64,000 nt of DNA from Spirosoma profusum (GCF_014699005.1 NZ_JACWZY010000027.1:56542-120541), one strand, 5' to 3'. Positions 28,392-37,999 are shown, counted from the stretch's first letter. Program-made: numbers and translations. The notes: generated by a model from the letters alone, not told the origin.

Positions 28392-28548
28392 GTTTGAACC
28401 GGGATTTTAACAGGATTGAAATGATTTACAGGATTGTCTGAACCAAGATTTTAACAAGATTGAAAGAATTAGAAAGATTAGTTGCTAGTAAAGTAGTAAA
28501 CAAATCCTATAAATCTTTTGAATCCTGTTAAAATCCTGGTTCAGAAAC
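28392..28548. repeat. Dispersed repeat, family B (triple unit)
   Basis: Two direct copies (28392-28435 and 28436-28479) of a GTCTGAACC..GATTTTAACA unit are followed by an inverted copy at 28503-28548, so the region can fold back on itself. It lies between dnaX and the FAD-oxidoreductase stop. Related copies are at 38000-38120 and 39246-39300. Confidence 0.85.
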
Positions 28549-28556
28549 AGTTCAGA

Positions 28557-30230
28557 CTACAACGTCAGCCGTTGTTTATCCTTGAGCAATACGTCCTTAA
28601 GCTTGTCGTAGGGCAGTTTTTGGGGTGTTACGTTGTTGTTGATTGCCAGGACTGCTGCTGTGGCCGCTGATTGGCCCAGAATCATGAAAACCGGCTCCAT
28701 ACGTATTGATCCGAAAGCAATGTGTGAACTGGATAAACAAACGGGTACCAGCAGGTTTTTGCATTCGTTTTCTTTTGGTAAAATTGACCCGTAGGCGATG
28801 GAATAAGGCTTGTCGGGGTGAACGCCAATATCACCTTCGTTTTGGACGAAGCCATCTGCTTTAACAAACCGTTGGGCGTTGTGCGCATCCAGTGCATACG
28901 ACCCCATGCCGATGGGTTGTGGTACGTCGGTTTTCCCCAACGCATCGATTTCTTTCATGACAAACACACCCAGCATCCGCCGGGCTTCGCGGATGTAGAG
29001 CTGGTGCGGCCAGTTGCCATTGTCCTTGAATTCATCTTTGGGCAAACCCCACTGCTGCATGGCTTCGTGAACGTCGGCAGGCACACGCGGGTCATTTTGC
29101 AGGAAATACATCAACCCTTTCTGATACAGTTCATGATCCTTGATAATCGCTTTTCTGCGCTCATACGTAGCATCCGGGTAGTCGTAATTCTTGCCTAGAT
29201 AGTCGGTGCTGAAAGGGCCGTGGTTGTTGGTATCCGTTTTTCGGTTCGGGATTGGGTCGTATTTATCGAAGGTCTCGCGCCAGCCGGTCGCAAATACGCG
29301 GGCTAGCAATTCATAGCGATCTGCATTGTAACCAGCGGGTTTGGGGAAGGGAATTCGATTGTCGGGGTGATTGCTGAGGCACATCCGAAAGCAGTATGCC
29401 TGTATTTTCGAATCGCCGGAGCCATTCACACCGGGTTTCTCGGCCGATACTTCAGGTAACAGACCACTACTGGGATCGCCTGGTTTTTTGTAGGGGCTCA
29501 CGTCTTTACTGAAGTAGTGTCTGTGCTGAAAAACGCCTACCTGCAGGCCATTATGCGTTTCGTTGTATACGCTGTTGGCTTCGCGCCCGACGTGGTATTT
29601 TACGCCCGCAGCCGCCATCAGATCGCCCTCATACGTAACGTCGATGAACATTTTCCCCTGATAGACATTGCCACTTAGCGTTCGGATGGATTGAATGACA
29701 CCATCCTTTTTCTGTACACCTTTGGCCGACCGGTCGAGCCATTCGTCGCGGTAAATGGTCAGTTTATATTCTTTGACAAAATCTTCGAAAACCTGTTCGG
29801 CGGCATGAGGTTCAAAAATCCACATGGTCCGGTTGTTTCCATCGATGGCGGGGGTTCCCTGGCCTTTGTTGCCGTACTCTTCCCGCTTCTGCCAGCGCCA
29901 CGCATCCGGTTTCTGGTAATGCGCGTACAATCGCTGGTAAAACTCACGCGACAGTCCACCAATTACTTCTTTATTGCCCGTATCGGTAAAACCTAAGCCA
30001 CCCGATGAAAGTCCGCCCAGGTGTTTATCCGGCGAAACCACGATGACAGATTTGCCCATTTTTTTAACCTGCACAGCCGCCGTAACAGCGGCACACGTAC
30101 CGCCGTAGATAATGACATCCGCCTGTCGCACGGCGGCAGTTGGCGTATTTGTTGGCTGAAAGGAGGACGTAGTGCCCGTAAGCGAAACCAGGCCACTGAG
30201 GAGGCCAAGAAATAACACGTACTTTTTCAT
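28557..30230 (-). CDS. FAD-dependent oxidoreductase (xanthan-lyase-associated type)
   Basis: The 557-residue protein has a signal peptide (VLFLGLLSGLVSLTG) and an N-terminal Rossmann motif (DVIIYGGTCAAVTAAVQ), followed by GGLSSGGLGFTD. This is the FAD_oxidored type often annotated near polysaccharide lyases and in polysaccharide-utilisation loci. The conserved segment FIDVTYEGDLMAAAGV is at about residues 200-215. It probably acts in the periplasm on a sugar or sugar-derived substrate, which cannot be named. Its ATG lies two bases after the stop of the SGNH hydrolase gene, so the two are co-translated. It is the last gene of the polysaccharide-type locus. Confidence 0.85.
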   Translation of the reverse strand: MKKYVLFLGLLSGLVSLTGTTSSFQPTNTPTAAVRQADVIIYGGTCAAVTAAVQVKKMGKSVIVVSPDKHLGGLSSGGLGFTDTGNKEVIGGLSREFYQRLYAHYQKPDAWRWQKREEYGNKGQGTPAIDGNNRTMWIFEPHAAEQVFEDFVKEYKLTIYRDEWLDRSAKGVQKKDGVIQSIRTLSGNVYQGKMFIDVTYEGDLMAAAGVKYHVGREANSVYNETHNGLQVGVFQHRHYFSKDVSPYKKPGDPSSGLLPEVSAEKPGVNGSGDSKIQAYCFRMCLSNHPDNRIPFPKPAGYNADRYELLARVFATGWRETFDKYDPIPNRKTDTNNHGPFSTDYLGKNYDYPDATYERRKAIIKDHELYQKGLMYFLQNDPRVPADVHEAMQQWGLPKDEFKDNGNWPHQLYIREARRMLGVFVMKEIDALGKTDVPQPIGMGSYALDAHNAQRFVKADGFVQNEGDIGVHPDKPYSIAYGSILPKENECKNLLVPVCLSSSHIAFGSIRMEPVFMILGQSAATAAVLAINNNVTPQKLPYDKLKDVLLKDKQRLTL

Positions 30231-30232
30231 AG

Positions 30233-30943
30233 TCAGGATTTAGTCAGATTCTGGAGATAGGCCGGATAATTCTGACCATCGCTATCTCCTTTGGTAATAC
30301 TGTCGCCGAAGCAGACGATTTTATTTTTGAGTAATTGGTTCTGATTCAGGAATGTATAAATAGCTATTGCCATCGTTCGATAGCCATTGGCCGTAGGATG
30401 AATGCCGTCCGTTTTGCCGCTGTTCGCTTCGTTTTTGATAAGGCTCGCTACGTCCAGGCCAATCAAGCCGACGGTATCAAAAATACGATGCATATCGAGC
30501 AACGGCAATCGGTTATCGGCTGCTACGTTCCGGATTACGTTGTTCATGGCCTGTTTGCGAGCTGCGTGTCCTTCGGGTTTATAAAAGGCAGGATCGTGGC
30601 GGGTCATCAGATAAGGTTCGTAAACGGGCAGAATGGTCATCAGCACCAACTGGCTTTTTATGGCGAGTATTTTACTGACAATGGTACGAAGATTTCGCTC
30701 GTAGTCGGGTAGTGGAACATACTTTTTGCTGTTGACATCGTTCGTACCAACCATCAGAATGGTTAATTCAGGCTGGTGCGCCAGACAATCCGTATCGATA
30801 CGTGCCAGCAAATCGACCGTATTATTTCCACCGACCCCCGCATTGATAATGGTAGGCGATACTGCCGACGCTACATTAATAGGCTTCGGCAGGCCGTAGG
30901 ACGTAACGGCTAGCGCGGTTTGCAGAAAACTCCGACGTTTCAT
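30233..30943 (-). CDS. SGNH/GDSL hydrolase, circularly permuted
   Basis: The 236-residue protein carries all SGNH blocks, but in permuted order. A Tat-like signal (KRRSFLQTALAV) comes first. Block II follows (Gly36 in NAGVGGNNT), then block III (Asn68 in MVGTNDV), block V (Asp179 and His182 in TDGIHPTANGY), and block I with the nucleophile Ser215 (KIVCFGDSITKG) last. In ordinary family members block I is N-terminal. The complete set suggests an active periplasmic esterase, for example removing acetyl groups from polysaccharide. It sits between SusD and the FAD oxidoreductase genes. Confidence 0.85.
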   Translation of the reverse strand: MKRRSFLQTALAVTSYGLPKPINVASAVSPTIINAGVGGNNTVDLLARIDTDCLAHQPELTILMVGTNDVNSKKYVPLPDYERNLRTIVSKILAIKSQLVLMTILPVYEPYLMTRHDPAFYKPEGHAARKQAMNNVIRNVAADNRLPLLDMHRIFDTVGLIGLDVASLIKNEANSGKTDGIHPTANGYRTMAIAIYTFLNQNQLLKNKIVCFGDSITKGDSDGQNYPAYLQNLTKS

Positions 30944-30965
30944 AAAAGGGAGTCATTTATGGTTT

Positions 30966-31059
30966 TTTTTTGTCATGCTGACGAAGGAAGCATCTTAAAG
31001 CTTCTTTATTCACAGGTTGGGAAGCTTTAAGATGCTTCCTTCGTCAGCATGACAAAAAA
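30966..31059. repeat. Dispersed hairpin repeat, family A
   Basis: Perfect 39-base arms (30966-31004 and 31021-31059) with a 16-base loop; the core is GTCATGCTGACGAAGGAAGC. It lies between the SusD stop and the SGNH hydrolase start on the same strand and could attenuate transcription into the two downstream genes. Confidence 0.92.
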
Positions 31060-31061
31060 TA

Positions 31062-32531
31062 CTAATAACCAGGATTCTGATCCAGTGCCGGATTTACGTC
31101 ACGCTCCGTTTGTGGTATTGGGTATAGGTAATGGCGGTCCTGCACAACAATAGTCGGATTCTGCGCTTTCATGGCGCTGATGAGCCGTTTGGTACGTGCC
31201 AGATCATACCAGCGATGTCCTTCAAACGCCAGTTCCAGTCGACGTTCCAGCAGGATGGCATCCCGGAATTGGTCCTGTGTCAAACCTGCGAGATCAGTCA
31301 GGCCCGCCCGCCTACGTAACCGATTGACGACTGCGTAGGCATCTGCATTGCCCGCTGACTGCTCATTGAGGGCTTCGGCATACATGAGTAATACGTCGGC
31401 GTAGCGGATAAGTGGATAGTTGTTGGCACCATCGTTGTTGCCCGTAGCGGTTGGGTCGAGGTATTTGTAAACGTATCCAGGAAACACGACGCTGGCCGGA
31501 GCCGCAGGATTAGTGGTTGCGGAGTATAACTTAATCGTTACGTCCCGGCGTTTATCGGCAGCCGTGTAGGTCCGATATAGGTTGTCGGTGACCGGATCGT
31601 CGCCAAAACCCGCTACGCCATTCACACGGTCGAAGTTAGGGCGCATGTAGCCCTGCATCAGACTACCCTCACCGACGCCCCCGCCTAGGGCCTGTATTTC
31701 AAAAACAGCCTCTTTCCCGTTTTTATTGGCCAGCAAAAAGGCCTCGTTGAAATTGGCCCAGAGGTCGTACACACCCAAATCCATTACTTCCTTCGCCTTG
31801 GCCGACGCCTTAGCCCATTCCTGCCGAGTCAGATATACTTTTGCCAGATAGGCTTTGGCCGCTCCTTTAGTGGCCCGACCCAGATCGGCGCCCGTGAACC
31901 GCAACGGCAACGTCGTTTCGGCATCTGTAAAATCCTGAATTACTTGCTTATACACATCCTCAACCGACGCCCGCGGTACGTTCAGGTTGTTAAGCGACGT
32001 TGTTTCGTTCACAATCAGCGGCACGCCACCAAACAAACGTACCAGCGTGAAATAGTAAAAGCCACGCATGAATTTGGCTTCCGCTACGTACTGCGCTTTC
32101 AGGTTGTTGTCCATCGCAATGCCAGGCACGCGGGCTATAACCGTATTGGCGCGGTTAATCCCCTGATAAATAGTGGTCCAGAGCGACTGGAACGTAGCGG
32201 TAGCAGGCGTAAATGCAAACTTATCCAGATCATTCTTGGGCTGATTTGCTGTTGATCGTCCGTTGCCCCACTCGGCATCGTCGGTGGCCTGATCCTGAAG
32301 AATCCACATGATCTGCCCATACATATTGGCCGAATTCATGGGATCATATACCGTACTGACAGCCGCTTTGGCATCGTCGGCGTTCCGGTAAAAGTTGTCG
32401 GGTGTAAAGTTCGATTCCGGGATTTTGTCCAGCACTTCGCAGGCGGTGAGAACAAAGAGCGAAAGCGTGAAAGAGAGAATGAGCGAAAGGTTTCGCCGGG
32501 CTGTTGCGGTTAATGCGATAAGTAATTTCAT
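31062..32531 (-). CDS. SusD/RagB-family outer-membrane lipoprotein
   Basis: This 489-residue lipoprotein has the signal LSLILSFTLSLFVLTACEVLD with lipid Cys in TAC. SusD-family landmarks include IPESNFTPDNFYRNADDAK near the N-terminus, YVAEAKFMRGFYYFTLVRLFGGVPL at about residues 140-165, and the C-terminal LLERRLELAFEGHRWYDLART and YPIPQTERDVNPALDQNPGY. It forms the hinged lid of a SusCD importer, binding glycans at the cell surface. The hydrophobic core of the signal peptide is encoded by a dispersed repeat (family C). SusC is 93 bases upstream. Confidence 0.95.
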   Translation of the reverse strand: MKLLIALTATARRNLSLILSFTLSLFVLTACEVLDKIPESNFTPDNFYRNADDAKAAVSTVYDPMNSANMYGQIMWILQDQATDDAEWGNGRSTANQPKNDLDKFAFTPATATFQSLWTTIYQGINRANTVIARVPGIAMDNNLKAQYVAEAKFMRGFYYFTLVRLFGGVPLIVNETTSLNNLNVPRASVEDVYKQVIQDFTDAETTLPLRFTGADLGRATKGAAKAYLAKVYLTRQEWAKASAKAKEVMDLGVYDLWANFNEAFLLANKNGKEAVFEIQALGGGVGEGSLMQGYMRPNFDRVNGVAGFGDDPVTDNLYRTYTAADKRRDVTIKLYSATTNPAAPASVVFPGYVYKYLDPTATGNNDGANNYPLIRYADVLLMYAEALNEQSAGNADAYAVVNRLRRRAGLTDLAGLTQDQFRDAILLERRLELAFEGHRWYDLARTKRLISAMKAQNPTIVVQDRHYLYPIPQTERDVNPALDQNPGY

Positions 32532-32622
32532 ATCTGTATCGTTAAGGTATCGAGGAAAGCATCAAGGGCGATTTAAGCAACGTAAGAAATCACTCATCCG
32601 CTCTTTTACTCTTTCGCTCTTT
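32455..32622. repeat. Dispersed inverted repeat pair, family C, around the SusD start
   Basis: A GAGCGAAAGCGTGAAAGAG stretch (about 32457-32490, inside the SusD signal-peptide codons) is matched, inverted and with a few mismatches, by sequence at about 32590-32622 just after the SusC stop. The same family is at 24970-25036. Confidence 0.7.
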
Positions 32623-32624
32623 AA

Positions 32625-35600
32625 TCAAAAGCCAACATTAAGACCAAAGAGAATAGTTTTTGCCGCCGGATAGCTGCCGTAATCGAAACCCTGACTACGA
32701 CTGTCCTGCCCGAACCGGTTAACTTCCGGATCGAAACCCGAATAGCTGGTTATGGTCAGGTAGTTCTGCGCCGACGCATACACACGTAGCGATTGGATTT
32801 TCAGACTTTTCAGCACCGATTGAGGCAAATTATAGGCAAGCTGAATGTTCTTCAATCGCAGATAAGAACCGTCCTCAATCTGCCGGGTCGAAATCCGGTT
32901 AGCCGGACGCGTGGTCGACGCACGAGGGATATCGGTATTGGTATTCGTGGGCGTCCAGCGATTCAATACGTCCCGGTCCTGGTTGGTGGTAGCGTTCAGA
33001 TATTCCAGCTCAAAACGGTTGGCATTCAGGATATTATTGCCATAAACCCCCTGAAAAAAAGCTGTCAGTTCCAGGCCCTTGTACGAGAACGTATTGTTCA
33101 GACCATACACCAATTTGGGTTGTGCCCGACCGATAATAGTTCTGTCATTATCGTCGATCTTTTTATCGCCGTTCAGATCAGCGTACTTACGATCACCCGG
33201 TCTGCGCGCCTGTGGGTCAACTATGGTGTTTAGTTCGTCGGTAGTTTGATAGAGGCCGTCGGTTACGTAGCCATAAAACGATCCCAGCGGTTCGCCGACA
33301 CGGATAATCCCCGACGTCAGGTTCTGCCCGATATTGGCTACCTGCCCGGCAAAAATCTGGGGTGCTCCGCCAATATCCAGCACTTTATTTCGGTTGGCCG
33401 CCAGGTTCAAATCTGTATTCCATTTAAATGCTTTGTCGATGTTGCGTGACGAAATACTAAGCTCAACGCCCTTGTTCTCAACACGTCCCAGATTTTTAAT
33501 AGCGCTCGAATACCCTGACGTACTGGGAATTGTTACGTTCAGCAATAGATCCTTGGTACGTTTCAGGTATAAATCGGCGGATACGGTAATACGGTTGTTC
33601 AACAGACCGACATCCACACCGAAATCAGCCTGCGTAGTGGTTTCCCACGACAAATCTGGGTTGGCAATCTGGGCTGGACCGATACCCGTTGAGACTACGT
33701 TGTTGAAGACATAGTTTTGAGTACCCAGCAGCGAGTAAGCCGGGTAATTGCCAATACCATCCTGATTCCCGGTTGAGCCATACGTAGCACGCAGTTTCAG
33801 GTCGTTCAGGACGCTGGAGTTTTTGAGGAACTCTTCTTCACTCACCCGCCAGGCCAACGCTGCCGATGGGAAATAACCATATCGTTTATTCGAACCAAAC
33901 CGCGACGAACCATCAGCCCGGAAACTAGCCGTTATCAAGTACTTATCTTTATAACCATAATTGATACGTGCCAGATACGACTGCAAACCCCAAGTTCCTA
34001 TACCCGATGAAGGCACCAGCGGTACAGAAGCCGCACCCAAATTGCCCGAACCCAGGTTGTCATTGACAAAGTTACGAGCAGCAGCGGTTACATTCTCCGT
34101 GCGGTTGGCCTGCTGCGTATACCCTATCAGGGCGCTCACATTGTGGATACTGTTGAACGTACGCGTATAAGTGAGCAGGTTTTCGTTCAGCCAGGTAACC
34201 GCTTGACCGTTAAAAATGGAAGCGGCTCCACCCTGCGCCAACCCACTCGAAACCGAGCGCGGCAGGTACGAATCCTGTTTCTGAAGAACGGCGTCGATAC
34301 CCAGCAACACACGTAGCGTCAGGCCGTCAATAATCTGATAATCACCGAATACGTTACCAAACGTGCGAAAAGCCGTATTTCGGTATTTACTGTCGCGGGC
34401 CAGCGCTGCCGGATTGTCGGCGGTGAAAGGCAGAGCCGGACTAGTGAGCACATATGTACCGTCAGGGTTGTAAACTGGCAGGATAGGCGGGAATTGCAGT
34501 GCTGCTATCGTTACCAGACCAGCGCTGCCCAGATCGCCATCACTACGCGACTGATTGGTAACGGTTCGGTTAACAGTCAGGCTGTTGCCGATTTTAAGGC
34601 GGTCGGTCAGTTTGCGGTCGAGGTTAACACGGAATGAAAAGCGATCAAAATCTGAGTTTACCACAACACCTCCCTGCTTAAAATAACCGCCCGAAATAGC
34701 GTACTGAGTTTTTTCATCACCCCCGCTGAGCGACAATTGGTAATTCTGGATGGGTGCCTGTTGAAAAATCTCGTTCTGCCAGTCGGTGCCTTCACCAAAG
34801 GCGTTCACCTGATCCTGCGTGTATACAGCCGCCCGACCTTCATTCGTGTTGGCATCATTGACGAACTGGGCGTATTCGCGGGCGTTCAGTACCGGATATT
34901 TACGACGAACATTTTGAATGCCGTAGTAGGAATCGAACGTAACGATTGACCGACCTGCCTTACCGCGTTTGGTAGTAATAATAACAACGCCATTAGCCCC
35001 GCGCGAACCGTAAATAGCGGTGGAAGAGGCATCTTTCAGCACCGAAATGGACTCGATATCACTAGGATTTAACGTGCTCAATACGTTAAAACTGGAACCA
35101 CTACCAGCACCGTCATTCTTAAATGGAATACCGTCGATTACGTATAACGGTTCGTTATCACCCTGAATGGAGTTCCCTCCCCGAATCCGGATGGTAGTAC
35201 CACTGCCTGGTGAACCAGAGTTTTGGGTAATCTGTACACCAGCCGCCCGACCCTGTAGCTGCTGATCGAGCGACGTAGCGGCTACTTTGCGGAGTTCCTC
35301 CATCGATACGGTCGCAACGGCACCCGTCAAGTCGCTTTTCTTCACCTGACCGTACCCAACCACGACTACTTCGTTCAGCGTTTTGTCGCTGACAGCTAGT
35401 GCTACGTTCACTGTGTTCCGGTTGCCAATAGCTACTTCCTGTCGCTCATAACCCACAAAACTGAATACCAACGTAGCACTCTGATCGGGTACGGCTAATT
35501 GGTAATTTCCGTTGGCATCGGTGGTCGTACCGCGTGTGGAGTTTTTTACCAGTACGCTCACACCCGGCAATCCTTCTCCTTTTTCGGCATCGGTAACTCG

Positions 35601-36113
35601 GCCCCGTATCTGTATATCAGCTCTTTGTGCCTGTTGCAGCGAGGAAAGCGGGCTAACTTCCTGGGCAATTGCGTTATGTTCCGGTTCGGCTGGATTATTT
35701 TCTGACTCGGGTTCGTTAAACCCCTGATTATCAGACGTGTGTTTGCTATTCTTCTCCGCTTTACGTTCGGTTACCAGATACGTACCGGCCTTTATTTTCT
35801 TATACCGTAATCCGGTTGGTTTTAATACGGCATCCAGATTTCGCTCGAGGGCGGCTGAAAAGTTGATCGGCTGCGAAACAGTCCAACCATTTACGGCACG
35901 ATCAGCAAACAGGATGTCGACATTATAATGTGTTTTCAAATCAATCAGCACATCTTTCAATTGCCGAACCGCCGGGGCCGACTGAGTTGCGACTCCCGAT
36001 GGCCGAACAGTCTGCATTCGCGCCATTGCCAGCGGCTGGGCAGTACCTGACAGACCGGTAATGAGGCAAATGGTCAGTAAAGGAGTCAAACGAAGTAGGT
36101 ACGTTTTCTTCAT
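32625..36113 (-). CDS. SusC/RagA-family TonB-dependent transporter with STN domain
   Basis: This 1162-residue outer-membrane transporter starts with a signal peptide. An STN (secretin/TonB N-terminal) domain spans about residues 50-115 (KDVLIDLKTHYNVDILFADR). A carboxypeptidase-D-like domain follows (IRGRVTDAEKGEGLPGVSVL), then the SusC plug (TGAVATVSMEELRKVAATSL, VIIITTKRGKAG) and a long beta-barrel ending in Phe. With SusD it imports glycans using TonB energy. The STN domain is the signalling extension that contacts FecR-type anti-sigma factors, which fits the FecR and ECF genes directly upstream (12-base gap to FecR). Confidence 0.95.
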   Translation of the reverse strand: MKKTYLLRLTPLLTICLITGLSGTAQPLAMARMQTVRPSGVATQSAPAVRQLKDVLIDLKTHYNVDILFADRAVNGWTVSQPINFSAALERNLDAVLKPTGLRYKKIKAGTYLVTERKAEKNSKHTSDNQGFNEPESENNPAEPEHNAIAQEVSPLSSLQQAQRADIQIRGRVTDAEKGEGLPGVSVLVKNSTRGTTTDANGNYQLAVPDQSATLVFSFVGYERQEVAIGNRNTVNVALAVSDKTLNEVVVVGYGQVKKSDLTGAVATVSMEELRKVAATSLDQQLQGRAAGVQITQNSGSPGSGTTIRIRGGNSIQGDNEPLYVIDGIPFKNDGAGSGSSFNVLSTLNPSDIESISVLKDASSTAIYGSRGANGVVIITTKRGKAGRSIVTFDSYYGIQNVRRKYPVLNAREYAQFVNDANTNEGRAAVYTQDQVNAFGEGTDWQNEIFQQAPIQNYQLSLSGGDEKTQYAISGGYFKQGGVVVNSDFDRFSFRVNLDRKLTDRLKIGNSLTVNRTVTNQSRSDGDLGSAGLVTIAALQFPPILPVYNPDGTYVLTSPALPFTADNPAALARDSKYRNTAFRTFGNVFGDYQIIDGLTLRVLLGIDAVLQKQDSYLPRSVSSGLAQGGAASIFNGQAVTWLNENLLTYTRTFNSIHNVSALIGYTQQANRTENVTAAARNFVNDNLGSGNLGAASVPLVPSSGIGTWGLQSYLARINYGYKDKYLITASFRADGSSRFGSNKRYGYFPSAALAWRVSEEEFLKNSSVLNDLKLRATYGSTGNQDGIGNYPAYSLLGTQNYVFNNVVSTGIGPAQIANPDLSWETTTQADFGVDVGLLNNRITVSADLYLKRTKDLLLNVTIPSTSGYSSAIKNLGRVENKGVELSISSRNIDKAFKWNTDLNLAANRNKVLDIGGAPQIFAGQVANIGQNLTSGIIRVGEPLGSFYGYVTDGLYQTTDELNTIVDPQARRPGDRKYADLNGDKKIDDNDRTIIGRAQPKLVYGLNNTFSYKGLELTAFFQGVYGNNILNANRFELEYLNATTNQDRDVLNRWTPTNTNTDIPRASTTRPANRISTRQIEDGSYLRLKNIQLAYNLPQSVLKSLKIQSLRVYASAQNYLTITSYSGFDPEVNRFGQDSRSQGFDYGSYPAAKTILFGLNVGF

Positions 36114-36125
36114 TTTATGAGGGGG

Positions 36126-37151
36126 TTAAAAAGTATTGTCAGTTAAAACTACCTGGTCATCGTGTCGTACTACGTTGATTCCCAGTACTTCCGAAATAGC
36201 CTGAAGTAATTCATCTGCGTTTTCGGCATGGAATGAGCCCGTGAGAGTTTGGTGGGCTAACGTATCGCCGTTAATCTGAACGTGAATACCGTAATTTTCG
36301 GTCAGTAACTGGCCCACATCACGTAGCGTTGTATGGTCAAAAACAAACTGATTGCGTTGCCAGGCCGCATGATCGCTGGGTTGGCGGGTTGTGGAGCGTT
36401 TCAATCGACCGCGTCCGTCGAGGGTAATCAGGTCGCCGGGTTTAAGCATCAACTGACCGATTTGCTGCGTGGCAGTTGGGTAGTTGACCAGCACTTTTCC
36501 TTTAGCGAGTACCACCTTTGTTTCGCGGGGGCGGGTGAACACCGTAAATTCCGTTCCCAATACCACTACGTTCACGCCCTTGGTTGTATGTACGATAAAC
36601 TGCTGATCGTCAGGCGTATGAATGACTGAAAAGTTAGCTTCGCCAGCCAGGTGTACATCCCGACGGTGTGTGCCAAATCCAAAACGGGGTACGCGCAGGG
36701 ATGAATTGGCATTTAAAACAACCTTGCTGCCGTCGGCCAGTGTCAGCGATTGTGTTTCCCCATAGGTAGTCGTGTAGGTTTGATTCATCAGTTGTTCCTG
36801 GAAACCAAAAATCCCGAGGGTAATGAGCAACGATGCGGCTACGGCCAAACTCCACCACGGCAATCGATTCAGGAAGCTACGAGATGGTTCAGGTGTTTTG
36901 TCGGATTCAGTAACCGTCGACTGATTAGTATTCGGTTGACCCGCAAACAAAAAACTGTGGTATTTCTCTAGTTTAACTGACTGATTGGCAGCGTATTGAA
37001 GATGGCTCTGCTCCCATTCATCGAGCCAGTTATAGAACTGTTCTTCGTTCGTGGGGTCGCGGCACCATTCGTCAATCTGCTGTTTCTCTAAGGCGGTTGC
37101 TTTCCCGGCGAAATAATCGAAAAGTCGTTGTTTATTGATGCTTTCGTTCAT
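36126..37151 (-). CDS. FecR-family anti-sigma factor
   Basis: The 341-residue protein has an N-terminal cytoplasmic sigma-binding part (about 1-95, with WCRDPTNEEQFYNWLDEWEQ). One membrane helix (WWSLAVAASLLITLGIFGF, about 99-117) follows, then a periplasmic FecR domain (YGETQSLTLADGSKVVLNAN, REVHL-type RDVHLAGEANFSV) and a C-terminal STN-contacting domain. It should hold the ECF sigma inactive until the SusC STN domain reports substrate. The gene is 57 bases downstream of the sigma gene and 12 bases upstream of susC, so the three belong to one regulatory and transport unit. Confidence 0.93.
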   Translation of the reverse strand: MNESINKQRLFDYFAGKATALEKQQIDEWCRDPTNEEQFYNWLDEWEQSHLQYAANQSVKLEKYHSFLFAGQPNTNQSTVTESDKTPEPSRSFLNRLPWWSLAVAASLLITLGIFGFQEQLMNQTYTTTYGETQSLTLADGSKVVLNANSSLRVPRFGFGTHRRDVHLAGEANFSVIHTPDDQQFIVHTTKGVNVVVLGTEFTVFTRPRETKVVLAKGKVLVNYPTATQQIGQLMLKPGDLITLDGRGRLKRSTTRQPSDHAAWQRNQFVFDHTTLRDVGQLLTENYGIHVQINGDTLAHQTLTGSFHAENADELLQAISEVLGINVVRHDDQVVLTDNTF

Positions 37152-37208
37152 GGATCGTCGTAGTTTCCAGGGTGATACGTACCCTGAGTTGAGTAACAGA
37201 TTATCGGA

Positions 37209-37820
37209 TCAGAATAAATACTGCGAAATGCCCAACAGCAACATTAACAGCCATTTGTCTTTCAGCAGATTCCGCAATTGATGACTGGCCTGACGAATCT
37301 GCACTTCCACTGTTCGCACCGAAAGACTGAGTTCCTCGGCGATTTCCGCGTATTTTTTTCCTTCGAATCGGTGCAGCAGATAAATACGTCGCCGTTGTAG
37401 CGGCAAAGTTTGCAGCGCCTGTTCTACGTCCTGATAAAGTTCTTCGTAATGCGTAATGGCGTCGGGCTGCTGGGCATCTGCTACGTCCTGATAGTGAGCC
37501 GTCTCTAAATCGGTGTCACGACGTAGCGTTTGGCGGAGATAATTATACGCCCGGTGACGTACCGTTTTGTAGAGGTAGGCTTTGTACGACGACGTAATGC
37601 TCTGGAAAATCTGCTTCGAGTAGAACTGCTCGAAAACGTCGGCTACCAAATCTTCGCCGATGGCTTTGGCGCCAACAAACCGTACGGCGTGGCTGCACAG
37701 CGGAACGTAGTAGCGCCGGAAAAGCAGTTCACACCCCAGCCGGGCGTCAGTCAGGAAGGCCTGCCGAATAAATTGTTCGGTATCCGAAGCAGAAGGCTCA
37801 TTCGGAACAGGTGACTCCAT
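37209..37820 (-). CDS. ECF-type RNA polymerase sigma factor
   Basis: The ATG at 37820 (MESPVPNEPSASDT) gives 203 residues, the usual size; longer frames starting at 37880 or 37943 add an unneeded hydrophobic lead. Region 2 is seen at about residues 25-90 (LLFRRYYVPLCSHAVRFVG, AYLYKTVRHRAYNYLRQ). Region 4 is seen near residues 135-185 (LPLQRRRIYLLHRFEGKKYA, then LSLSVRTVEVQIRQA). The C-terminal hydrophobic tail (WLLMLLLGISQYLF) is common in this Bacteroidota clade. With FecR it should switch on the SusC/SusD locus. Confidence 0.92.
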   Translation of the reverse strand: MESPVPNEPSASDTEQFIRQAFLTDARLGCELLFRRYYVPLCSHAVRFVGAKAIGEDLVADVFEQFYSKQIFQSITSSYKAYLYKTVRHRAYNYLRQTLRRDTDLETAHYQDVADAQQPDAITHYEELYQDVEQALQTLPLQRRRIYLLHRFEGKKYAEIAEELSLSVRTVEVQIRQASHQLRNLLKDKWLLMLLLGISQYLF

Positions 37821-37999
37821 ACGCTGGTCTGGATGTGACTCGGTGGTCGTAAAGACCCGCAAGGTACCATTTTGCCGCATGTTTAGGAATTGAGTGCCAA
37901 TGGTTAGTAAAGCGTATAAAAACGCGAATACAGGTAGACACATTCACACCGCAAAAACCCTTATGCGATTTGTAATAATTTCAGAAAAAATTTCACGCT

